From the NCBI GenBank assembly GCA_023614405.1, contig CM042688.1, forward strand, positions 443,600,028 through 443,664,027: a stretch of DNA of 64,000 nt. The letters run 5' to 3'. Source of the DNA: Avena insularis (Eukaryota; Streptophyta; Magnoliopsida; Poales; Poaceae). The translations under genes and the position numbers were made by a program. Below the pieces are notes generated by a model that worked only from the letters and a program-made list of their open reading frames with translations, ran no database searches and was not told where the DNA came from. Each line of letters begins with the position of its first letter. The first letter of the stretch is position 1. Positions 1-9,133 of the stretch are shown one piece after another.

Positions 1-1
1 C

Positions 2-2225
2 TCGTCCGAGTCATCTCAAGCTCGGCGAGGACCCACTCCAGCGGTTTCCAAGGGCAAATCCACTGCGGTCACTTCCTCCCAGTAGGCCAAAAGCAAATTC
101 ACCTCCGCCGAGGCTGGGCAGCGAACCTTGTCGTCGATGCTTCCAAAAAAATCCCCACCGGCGATGGATCCTCCTGCCGAGCCAGCTGATTTGCAGCAGA
201 TGGTTCTTCACACTAGCCTCATCGAGTTCGTCATGAACTGGAATAAGGCGGAGTTCGTCTACAACAACGATCTCCCGGAAAAGTTCGGCCCAGCTGAATT
301 TTCTGCTCAGATGAATACTGCCGCCAAGGCCATTAACCTCGCTGGGCGTATGATGGAGGTACGTTGCTTCTTCTTTACGTGCTGTAGATAATAACCATTA
401 GTCCCCGAGCCTCCGACGGAGTAACTTGTTACTCGGCAGGATGCTCCTTAGAAGATCAACGTAACTGCATGTAAACTTTGAATATGCACACACCTAGAGC
501 CGGGTTAAGTTCCGCTTGGCCCGGATCTTGTATACTTCGAATATGCGCACACCTAGAGCCGGGTTAAGTTCCGCTTGGCCCGGATCTTGTACACTTTGAA
601 TATGCACACACCTAGAGCCGGGTTAAGTTCCGCTTGGCCCGGATTTTGTACACTTCGAATATGCACACACCTAGAGCTGGGTTAAGTTCCGCTTGGCCCG
701 GATCTTGTACACTTCGAATATGCACACACCTAGAGCCGGGTTAAGTTCCGCTTGGCCCGGATCTTGTACACTTCAAATATGCACCGAACTAACCGTATAC
801 GCCTGTGCCTTTGTCAGGTAACTACCAACCGTCGGAGCGCCGAGTTTCAGCGCCTGCTTGATACCCATAAGACCTTGCGCGCAAAACACGTTGCACTTGG
901 CGCGGAGCATGAAAAGAGAGGTAATTTCCTCCCTTAACACCTCACCATTTCGTTTGCTTCTGCCGGACTAACCTCCTTATTCGGTTTTTTGCAGCTGGGG
1001 TGGAGGCTGAAAACAAGATTATGCGGAAAAACTTGGAGGAAATCCGAGGTATGTCCCCTTTCGGCCAACGTCGTTGTGTTTTCCATTCTTTCTTTTTCTT
1101 GGCTCGGCAAACATTCACTCCTCGGCTTTTCTGGGTCAACACATTATTTTAGCATCGCTTGAGGATAGTGTGCCCGTGCCTGATATGATGCTGCATTTTC
1201 TTGAACAAGCAGGACAGCATCAAGCCGAGATGAAGAAGAAGGACGATGAGCTTGCCCTCCTCCGGACCAAGGACGGCGAGATAGCCAAACTCAAGGCCGA
1301 GATGGAGAAGATGAAGGCCCAACACAAAACCGAGCTCCAGAAAGTTGGCCAGAACTTCACCGAAGAGCGTGAGCGCTTTACCCTTCAGATCTCCAAGGAC
1401 CAGGATCTGCTCAAGGAATCCGAAGTCCGGCTTGGGTCGGCGCTTGCCGAGCTTGAACAACTTCGGCAGAGACACAATAGTTGTATCAAGGAGTTGACCC
1501 GGATCCATCGCCATATCGCACGTAAGTTTCTTCGCCTTGCCTGACCTAGTTTTCCGGGTTAGCTCATATGCCTTTGCTTCAGCATCCTCCCTTTCCTTAT
1601 TTTCAGATAACTTTCCGGAGGGTACTGCCATCGCCAGTGCTGCCGTTGCCAAATTCCGCCAAGAGAGGGGTACTCCCATCGCTCCTGATGGTGAGAGCAT
1701 CCCCTTGGACATGGAGGACTTGTTGGTTAGCATGTCAGCTCGGGTGGAAACTATCAAGAACTATGGAAAAGATCTCCTCGACGTTGCGGTCCGGATCTTC
1801 AACACATTCTGGCCAAGCGAGGACGCTCCAGAAAGGATCATGCTCCTTGCAGAGAAACTGATGGAGATTGAGACTCAACTTGACCTCTGAGGGAATCCGT
1901 TGGGAGTGCCGCGGCAGATACCCTTCTCCATCATATCCTTTCATGGTACGAGAAAATCGATCTGAGCCTCCTCACCCGTCGGCGCACCGGATCCAAATGG
2001 ACCGATGATCCGGAGTGGGTAGCTCGGCGCCAGGCTTGCGCCTACAGCCTCATCGAATATTCTCCAGTCCATGACTGGGTTGAGGGGCCGAGCTTTCTGG
2101 ACTCCGGCGAGGAGGAGCAGATGGAGAACGTGGAGGATGGGTCGGGCGATGATGGAGAAGATGCTGCTTCAGATATTGAAGACAGTGATGATGACGCCGA
2201 ACTTCCTCCTCCTGCCGCTCCTTAG
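2..2225 (+). pseudogene. Antisense additional ORF of the Tat element (five-exon coiled-coil protein, gypsy-type transposase-like), broken
   Basis: A consistent spliced model is visible: exons 2-358, 818-920, 995-1048, 1153-1521 and 1607 onward, all with GT/AG introns and matching phases (0,1,1,1). Exon 1 enters from outside the window and has an in-frame TAG at 83-85. Exon 4 is a strongly heptad-like coiled coil rich in K/E/L/Q. Exon 5 reads to a TGA at 1888-1890. A second frame, open from about 1905 to a TAG at 2223-2225, continues a plausible C-terminus that ends in a very acidic D/E tail, implying a frameshift near 1885-1905. The layout resembles grass proteins labelled 'putative gypsy-type transposase domain', known to occur as antisense additional ORFs in Tat elements. 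The N-terminal domain that would confirm this is outside the window. Function is unknown. Confidence 0.65.
480..784 (+). repeat. 59-bp minisatellite, five copies, inside intron 1 of the antisense ORF
   Basis: Unit starts are at 480, 539, 598, 657 and 716, exactly 59 bp apart, followed by a partial sixth copy at 775-784. Copies differ at only a few bases. Each unit contains CCGGG and CCCGG separated by about 15 bases, so each can form a small hairpin. It fills most of the 359-817 intron. No coding role is apparent. Confidence 0.95.
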
Positions 2226-2838
2226 TTGAAAAAACTTGAAAATTTATTAGATCCCCGGTATGCCGGGTGCAATTGTATGTTGAATACCTAATATTTTGCT
2301 ACTATGCTTGTATGCTGGATTAACTTGGGCGTAGTCCCCGAGTTACATTTTCTTGTTCGTCCAATTCTCCGGCTCGATCCGTGTCTACCTTGATTCGGTT
2401 TTACGACTTACGAACCCGAGCTTCAAGAATCATTTTAACAATACTGAGAAACTTTGAGGCTTGGCTCAAAATAATTCAACATAATAGCTTGAAAATAAAT
2501 ACAGGATTAGTCCGAAAAACAAACGTTAGCTCGAATAAACTCGTTTCCTTAGTCGTTTTTCATGTGCTACGCAATTCCGAACTTGTTCTCTTGCTTGCCA
2601 TGAATCCAATTCTTGTTGGACAGCAGCAAGTCGAAGAGTTGGGTTTTTGGTGCTCACACATTACTAATCCGGGTTAAGTAGAACAACTTATTCCAGCTAA
2701 CGTATATAAAAAGTAACAAGAATCATTTATTAAGGCAGTCCCCGAGTCACTGCTCGAGGCCCTGTTATTTCATTGATAAACCCATTGCCGACATACATAC
2801 CGACACTCGAGGATGACTCGGGTACATACACTTTTTAG
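2226..2838. other. Non-coding spacer between the two converging reading frames
   Basis: This stretch separates the end of the plus-strand antisense ORF (2225) from the end of pol on the minus strand (2839). I see no domain-bearing frame in it; the 98-residue open frame at 2381-2677 has no recognisable features. The phrase GTCCCCGAG recurs at 2334 and 2738, also seen in the intron at 401 and in the 21-bp repeats near 4200, so it is element-internal sequence. It may hold the 3' ends of both transcripts. Confidence 0.5.
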
Positions 2839-4005
2839 CTAAGTGTAGAAGGGACGAAGTAGTGCTACATTCCATGGTCGCTTGGATTCCTCTCCGGACC
2901 TGTCCGCCTTGTTCTTTTCCTGTGGCTTTGCATCTATGAGATAGTAAGAGTCATTGTGCAATGCTTTGCTCACAATAAATGGTCCTTCCCATGGGGGGAT
3001 AATTTATGCATGCCAGTGGTACGCTGTACCAACCGGAGCACCAGATCGCCTTCCCGGAAGACTCGGGGGCACACTTTCCGGCTATGATAGCGTCGGAGAT
3101 TTTGCTGATATATGGCGGATCTGACAGCGCTTCTTCGCTTCTTCCAGCAGATCAACATCATTTTGCCGGTCTTCTTGCACTTTGGCTTCTGTGTATTGGG
3201 TGACCCTAGGCGAATCATGCTCTATGTCGGCTGGTAATACAGCTTCTGCCCCATATACCAGAAAGAATGGCGTGTAGCCTGTTGATCGATTCGGAGTTGT
3301 TCTTAAACTCCACAATACCGCTGGTAGCTCTTCTATCCAGCACCCCGCTGATCTTTGCAGTGGCTCAATGAGCCGGGGTTTTATCCCGGATAGCACTAAT
3401 CCGTTGGATATTTCCACTTGTCCATTCGATGCGGGGTGGGCTACCGAGGCTATGTCGAGTCGGATTTTCTTATCTCGGCAGAATCGTGCAAATGCTCCTT
3501 CAGCAAAATTGGTGCCGTTATTAGTTATGATACTGTGAGGATAACCGTATCTCAAGATGATGTCTTTGAGAAATGTCACAGTCGTAGCTCCATCACATTT
3601 TCTTATAGGCTTCACTTTGATCCATTTTGTAAACTTGTACACCATGACCAGAATGTGCGTCATGTTCCCTTTTGCTGGTTTGAATGGGCCAACCATATCC
3701 AAGCACCACACAGCAAATGGCCATGTAATTGGTATGGTTTTGAGTTCCGACATAGGCATATGTGTCTTGGTGGCGTATCTTTGGCAACCATTGCATTTTC
3801 TCACCAGATCTTCGGCCTGCTCCAAGGCGCTTGTCCAGTAAAATCCATGTCGGAATGCCTTTGCCACTAAGGCCTGGGATGAGGCGTGATGCCCGCATTC
3901 TCCTTGGTGTATATCTCGGAGGATGCCAAGTCCTTCTTCCGGACCAACACACCGCTGGAGGACACTGGTTACACTCCGCTTGTACAGCTCGGAATTGATG
4001 ATGTG
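2839..4005 (-). pseudogene. Integrase of the Tat element (pol C-terminus), frameshifted
   Basis: Integrase inserts the element's DNA copy into the host genome. Reading leftward from about 4005, the frame shows the N-terminal zinc-binding His pair near 3900 and the CNGC pair (3784-3795), then the catalytic core with its first Asp in CLDMVG (3697-3699) and the Glu after NGQV (3412-3414). The second catalytic Asp is replaced by Asn (AAT, 3520-3522) in TNNGT. The frame ends at 3082; the C-terminal part continues in a second frame (2970-3218, with YQQNLRRYH and REGDLVLRLV). After a C-run at about 2993-2998 it continues in a third, carrying a WEGPF motif and an LRPFYT ending before the stop at 2839-2841. 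Three frame changes (about 4000, about 3100-3200, about 2995) plus the Asp loss make it inactive. Confidence 0.85.
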
Positions 4006-5024
4006 TAAGCTTTGGCCCTTCTCTGAGTTTGCCTGGCTAGCACTTCCTCAGTGGGTAATGTTCCATCTTTCAAGAACTTGTATATAGGCAAGGCCTGTTG
4101 GTATCGCTCAGCAGGGAACATCTCCTCGTCAATTTCCATCCGATCCACCGGCATAACTTCAACCGGGTCTTGTTGAATAGTCCCCGGGTCTAGCGAGGTA
4201 GTCCCCGAGTTTGCCGAGGTAGTCCCCGGGTTCGCCGAGGCAATCCCTGGGTTCGGCGCACTACCTTCCATGTCAATGTCCATGGGTTCAGCTCCGGATT
4301 CCGCGTTTTCCGGAACATAAATTGAGTCGGTTCCTGGGGACGGCCTGATAGATGGCTTTCTGAGGTGCTCCAACGCAACGCCCGGTGGAATTGCCTGTCG
4401 AGTCGAACCGAGCTTCGACAGCATGTCGGCAGCTTCATTTTCCACGCGAGGTACATGATGAAATTCACATCCCTCAAAGTAACCCGAGATTTTCTGCACA
4501 TGAAATCTGTATAGTGCCATGTTTGGATCTAGGGCGTCCCACACTCCGAACACTTGCTGTATTACTAGATCCGAGTCACCAAAGCAGATTATCCGTCTTA
4601 TGCCAATTTCCTTTGCCACTTTGAGACCATGCACAAGAGCCTCGTATTCGGCGACATTGTTCGATGCCGCGAAATGGATCTGCAATACGTACTTGAGCTG
4701 ATCCTTTTTTGGCGAGGTAAGCACAACCCCGGCGCCTAATCCGGTTTTGGTCTTCGATCCGTCGAAGTGCATCCTCCAGTAGTTCGGATCCGGTGGCGGT
4801 GGTTCGTATTGTACCTCAGCCCAATCCACGAAAAAGTCTGCTACAGCCTGGGATTTGATCGCTTCTCTTCTATCGTATTGGGGCGCGTATGGTGCTAGCT
4901 CAATTGCCCATTTCGCAATTCTGCCATTCGCATCTTTGTTACCCATTATCTCGGATATGGGGGCTTCGCATATCACTTTGATGGGATGCTCCTCAAAGTA
5001 GTGCTTTAACTTCTTTGCTGCCAT
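3969..5024 (-). pseudogene. Remnant of gypsy RNase H plus second, archaeal-like RNase H
   Basis: The first ~65 residues match the tail of the usual gypsy RNase H (KLKHYFEEHPIKV and AIELAPY). The segment joining this to the RT frame upstream appears shortened: the expected 25-30 residues between the SVQ and KLKHYF motifs are missing near 5020-5040. A complete second RNase H follows, with FDGS (Asp88), NNVAEYEAL (acidic Glu126/128), GDSDLV (Asp150) and RVENEAADMLSKL (Asp200). This duplicate domain before integrase is an established mark of Tat elements. Its four acidic positions are preserved. A serine/proline/threonine-rich linker with 7-residue repeats follows, then a frameshift into integrase near 4000. 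Confidence 0.85.
4178..4261 (-). repeat. Four 21-bp coding repeats in the RNase H-integrase linker
   Basis: Units start at 4178, 4199, 4220 and 4241, each 21 bp, with the plus-strand core TAGTCCCCGGG in the first three. On the minus strand they encode the 7-residue repeat (I/T)(A/T)SxxxG. They extend a flexible linker and keep the reading frame. Slippage or unequal exchange is the likely origin. Confidence 0.85.
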
Positions 5025-6150
5025 ATATAATTCTGCACCGACTTACCCTCTTCATCTCGTTCCACTACAATCACTTCACTTACAACTCGGTTGGTTGCGG
5101 CTATGTAGAGCAACATTGGCTCCTTCAACAGTGGAGAAGCTAACACTGGTGCAGTGGCCAACATCTTTTTTAAGTGGGCAAAAGCTTCATCGGCCTGTGG
5201 CGTCCAAACGAATTTATCTGATTTTTTCATGAGTTGGTAGAGAGGCAGTGCCTTTTCCCCTAGCCACCATACAAACCGACTCAACGACGCCAGGCATCCA
5301 GTGAACTTCTGGACGTCATTGAGACACTTCGGCAGCTCCATTCGTTCGATGGCTCGGACCTTAGTTGGATTAACCTTGATACCTCGGCTAGAGACGAGAA
5401 ATCCGAGTAATTTCCCAGCCGGGACACCGAAGGTACATTTCTCCGGGTTAAGCTTCATTCGGAATTTCCTCAAGTTTACGAATGTTTGCCTTATGTCGTC
5501 GAGGAGCGTTGCGCTTTCCTTGGTCTTGATAACCACATCATCCACGTAGACTTGTACATTTTGACCTATTTGATCGTGCAAACAACATTTTTGCATACAT
5601 CTTTGGTACGTTGCTCCTGCGTTTCGTAAACCAAACGGCATAGTGCGATAGCAATAAGCCCGTACGGGGTAATAAAGGCAGTTTTTATTTGATCATCCGG
5701 ATTCAGAGGTATCTGGTGGAAATCGGAATAAGTGTTAATAAATGACAACAGTTCACATCCCGCGGTGGAGTCGATGACCTGATCTATCCTCGGCAGTGGA
5801 AATGGATCTTTTGGACATGCCTTGTTCAGGTTCGTGTAATCGATACACATACGCCAAACCACCGCCACGTTCGGATCATCCTTTTTCTTTTCTACCAGCA
5901 CCGGATTAGAGAGCCAATCCGGATACAGCACTTCCATGATGAATCCTGCTGCTAGCAACCGAGCTATCTCGTCACCAATGACCTTTCTCCTATCCTCAGC
6001 GAAGCGTCGGAGAGGCTGCTTCACCGGCCTTGCTCCGGGTCTTACATTCAGAGAGTGCTTGGCCAACTCCCTCGGAACACCTTGCAAGTCCTGTGTGGAC
6101 CAAGCAAAAATATCCCGATTCTCACGGAGGAAGTTGACGAGCTCACTTTC
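5006..6150 (-). pseudogene. Reverse transcriptase of the Tat element, frameshifted
   Basis: Reverse transcriptase copies element RNA to DNA. The frame follows the protease directly after a TAG. Visible motifs are RPVKQPLRRF, WRMCIDYTNLNKACPKDPFP and KTAFITPYG. The frame is then lost at a G-run (CCC on the plus strand, 5659-5661), and MPFGLRNAGATYQR follows in another frame (from 5641), with the catalytic YVDD at 5537-5548, LGF and thumb/RNase H connection motifs. In the first catalytic motif (normally xxDxYS) the sequence reads FINTYS, so the Asp is Asn, which would abolish polymerisation. The one-base shift at a homopolymer could be real decay or a base-calling error; the Asn change is independent of it. 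Confidence 0.88.
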
Positions 6151-7122
6151 CTATTTGTCAGTTAACCCGGCCCCAATTGTCACGGTACGCTCCGGAAACA
6201 CGTTATCCACCGGGATCTTCTTGGTGTCCTTCGCAACTTGAAATGAAACGCTTCCATGCGGGTTACTTAACGCCGGCATATACTGCTGCGCGGACTGAGC
6301 TAATGCCGTCACTTCTTGGATTTTTCTTTTCTCTTGGGCAATTACGAGTGACTCGGCTAGGTTAGACCCGGCTGAAGCGCACTCAATAGAACGTCGGAAA
6401 TCCCCAACGATAGTAATTGCACCATTTGGCCTGGGCAACTTCATCTTCAGATAACTAACGTGGCAACTTGCCATGAATTTGCTCAGTTCCGGTCTCCCGA
6501 GTAATGCATGATACGCGCTCTCCAAGTTTACCACCTCAAACTCCAGATTTTTGGTTCGACAGTTATCCCTCGTACCGAATAGCACGTCGACCCAGACTTT
6601 GCCTATGGGTTCGCAGGATATGCCGGGCACGATACCGTGAAAAGTTGTTCTCGTAGCCTGGAGCATGTTCTCCGAGGTGCCCAACTTGCGCATCGTATCC
6701 GCATACATGATGTTAATGCTACTGCCATTGTCGATCAGTACCTTGGAGAACCTCACATTAATATTTGGTCCAATGAACGTCGGATCTAACACTAGTGCAT
6801 ACGAGCCCGGACTTGGCATAAGCTTGGGATGATCTTTAACGCTCCAGGTAATTTCCTGGTCCGACCAAGACATATACTCACACTGCAGTATAACCGCTGC
6901 TAACCTCCATATGTCGGGCCGCAAGCTTTTCCTATCCGCTTCCTCTTCCGCTAGAACACACAATAGCTCGTGATGTTCCTTGTACTCATTTCTTCCCTCG
7001 TTTCGGAGTACCTCGATCCGTTGTTGGTTTTCTATTTGATGCAATTGCATCCCTTCTTTCATCGTTGTCGCATTCTCGGAGAGGGGAGGCAACATCGTTG
7101 TTACGTGTTTGCTTGAGAGCAA
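6151..7122 (-). pseudogene. Aspartic protease region of the Tat element
   Basis: This frame contains the retroviral-type aspartic protease that processes the polyprotein. The active-site motif is LIDNGSSINIMY, with the Asp codon at 6730-6732, and the flap/C-terminal motif YHALLGRP follows about 80 residues later. It ends at a TAG (6151-6153). The same frame continues straight into RT on the other side, so a single nonsense codon separates protease from RT. Glu/Gln/Arg-rich sequence precedes the protease and probably belongs to the end of gag. Confidence 0.82.
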
Positions 7123-7527
7123 TTGTCGCTGGGTAACTCCTGCCGAGGTTGATCATTCCGAGGTGCCTGAGCATTCCCCGAACCACCTTGTACTATCTTG
7201 CGCATCCACTCACACTGTCTTGTCGTGTGACCCGCCGGGCTGCTCGGATTTGGTGTGTGAAACTTGCACGGCTGGTCCAACATTGACTCGTAGGTATACC
7301 TCGGACGATCTTTCTTTTCTTGCCATTGCTTCCTCTGCTCCGGAGTCCATGTTTTCTTGCCATCGTTTCGAGGAGTCCATTGCCCTCCCGTTCTCTGGCG
7401 TTGGTTGCTCTCGCCCAAGCATCTTGATTCACGGCCGCAACTTGTTGCGAGCCATATCGATGGTCCGGTCTATTGTCTCTCCTTTTTCCCCTGTAATCGT
7501 TCCTCCGGGATGACCCGGATCCGTCCC
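7101..7527 (-). pseudogene. 3' part of gag (nucleocapsid) of the Tat element, truncated by insertion
   Basis: One frame carries an Arg/Gln/Lys/Trp-rich basic stretch (TWTPEQRKQWQEKKDRPR) and then a knuckle-like CKFH...GHTTRQC with the Cys/His spacing seen in Tat nucleocapsids. Upstream sequence is open in a different frame, so at least one frameshift is present. The coding sequence stops abruptly at 7527, where the LTR of the inserted element begins; capsid and matrix parts are missing. Gag packages element RNA into particles. Confidence 0.7.
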
Positions 7528-8145
7528 TGTCACATCCCAAGATTTTCCAAATCTTGTTATGAGAAAAATAAATTAAACAAAATAAATTATTTTGTGAAAA
7601 TCAGGGTGAAAAGAAACTTTTGTTTCTAAAAGGAAAACTTTAGCCAAAGTTTGTTAAAGATGGGATTCTAAAGTTTGAATTCAACAAAAATCCAAATCAA
7701 GGGAAATGCATTCCTCAATGAATGTATCTGGAAATTTGAACATTTGGAAAGTAATCCAAAACCCTAAACCCTAATGGAAGGAAATTATTTTCCAAAGTTA
7801 CCCCAATCTATGGATTTGATCCATACCAAAGTTGATCAACAAATATTCTCAAAGGATCAAGAAAAGACCTTAGAGATTGGTTTCACTTAGTTTGGAACCA
7901 TAGACAAAATCTTGTGAATAATATAAGATTAGGAAATTGAATTTCCAAAGCCAATAAAGCCCTTACCAAAAGCCATACCAATTGGAGATCAAAAAAAATC
8001 CTAAAGGGATTTATAAAGATAAAACATTTATCAAAGGAAAATAAATTGTTTTGGAAATACTAATTTAGATCTTTTAATAAAAGACTTTGGTTTCAAATGA
8101 AAAGATAAGCCAAATTAATTTTGGCCAAACTTTTGAAATAAAATA

Positions 8146-8392
8146 TTTTGTTTTGATAAAATGAGTAAAGGTTTATTAAATAAAATAAAGGATTTAAATA
8201 TCCAATTTTATTTAAGTAAAAGCTTTTCCCATTTTAAATGAACACCAAGTATTTTATTACTACTTTGAAATCTTTTATTAAAAGGTTTTGCTTTGATTAA
8301 AATGAGTAAAGGATTATTTAAATAAAATAATAAAGGATTTAAATATCCAATTTTATTTAAGTAAAGGCTTTCCCATTTTAATTAAAACACCA
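8146..8392 (+). repeat. ~141-bp tandem duplication in the AT-rich part of the 5' LTR
   Basis: Sequence around ATGAGTAAAGG, then AATATCCAATTTTATTTAAG and CCCATTTTAA, occurs at ~8161-8246 and again at ~8302-8392. The matching pair is present in the 3' LTR (from ~14730), so the duplication predates insertion of this copy. Confidence 0.85.
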
Positions 8393-9126
8393 AAACTTAT
8401 TTATTTATTTAAATAAGTTTCCAAGTATTCTTTTATTCTTCAAATTAAACCTTCTGGTTTGGTTTTGAAAATGATTGGATTTCAAATGGAAATTTTATTA
8501 AATAAATCAAAACCCTATTTTATTAAATAAAGATCCATTTTATTTAATTATTAAATGGATCCTAAAATAAATAAAAATATTAATTTATCTTGGATTTGGA
8601 TTATGTTGTTTAACAGAACCAAATTCAAATGAAAAGTTTGTTGTTTGTTTGAATTGATTTGAACCTTGTTTGATTGCTTGAATATTTGTTTGAAATTCAA
8701 AACAGAAAAAGAATTAGAAAAAGAAAAAGAATTAGATGAAAAAAAAATAGAGGCCCAACAATGTTTCAGTACCAGCCAGTCTTTTTCCCCGAAGAAACCT
8801 TTTTCTCACCCAGATTCCTACCCGCATAGTCAATGAAAACCAGGACCCACTCCTCCTCCTCCTCACTCCGATTTAGATGACCCCACCTCTCTCTCCCAAT
8901 CCTCGAACTTTTTCATCAAGGATCGAACCCACGCAGCCAATGACCGGTGGACCTCCTCCTCTCTCCTTTTCCCACTGACTTGGACCCACCCCACTGCTCT
9001 GTTCTCCTTCCCCACCACGACCAGTTCTTCTCCTCGTTCTGCCGTTGATTCCTCCAGTTCAATTCACCTTAATGACGCGAGTAAAACCTGCAGTGATCAC
9101 GCAGATGGTAACGCCTCCCTCTCCTC

Positions 9127-9133
9127 TATAAAT
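9127..9133 (+). promoter_or_regulatory. TATA box of the 5' LTR promoter
   Basis: TATAAAT lies at the boundary between AT-rich upstream sequence and the C-rich island and is preserved in the other LTR at 15676-15682. This fits the U3/R boundary of a polymerase II LTR promoter, with a long C-rich leader downstream. No transcript evidence is available. Confidence 0.55.

Larger units (their letters stand above)
1..7527 (-). mobile_element. Tat-lineage Ty3/gypsy LTR retrotransposon, decayed and interrupted
   Basis: The minus strand encodes, in order, a gag tail, protease, reverse transcriptase, RNase H, a second RNase H and integrase. That order (integrase last) is Ty3/gypsy. The second RNase H just before integrase and a spliced ORF on the opposite strand beyond pol are known marks of the Tat lineage (Ogre, Grande, RIRE2-like). 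The 3' LTR must lie left of position 1. The gag 5' part and 5' LTR are cut off at 7527 by insertion of another LTR element and do not reappear in the window. Stop codons and frameshifts make it non-functional. Family naming beyond lineage would need a database comparison. Confidence 0.85.

Noticed and set aside
2381..2677. 98-residue plus-strand frame in the spacer
   Set aside because: No motif, no splice continuity with the antisense ORF, and composition like the flanking non-coding sequence.
3418..3870. 150-residue plus-strand frame opposite integrase
   Set aside because: Shadow of the integrase coding strand with no recognisable domain.
7758..7774. Telomere-like AAAACCCTAAACCCTAA in the 5' LTR (also near 14325 in the 3' LTR)
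   Set aside because: Only two CCCTAAA-type units, shared by both LTRs as part of the element; too short to be an interstitial telomere.
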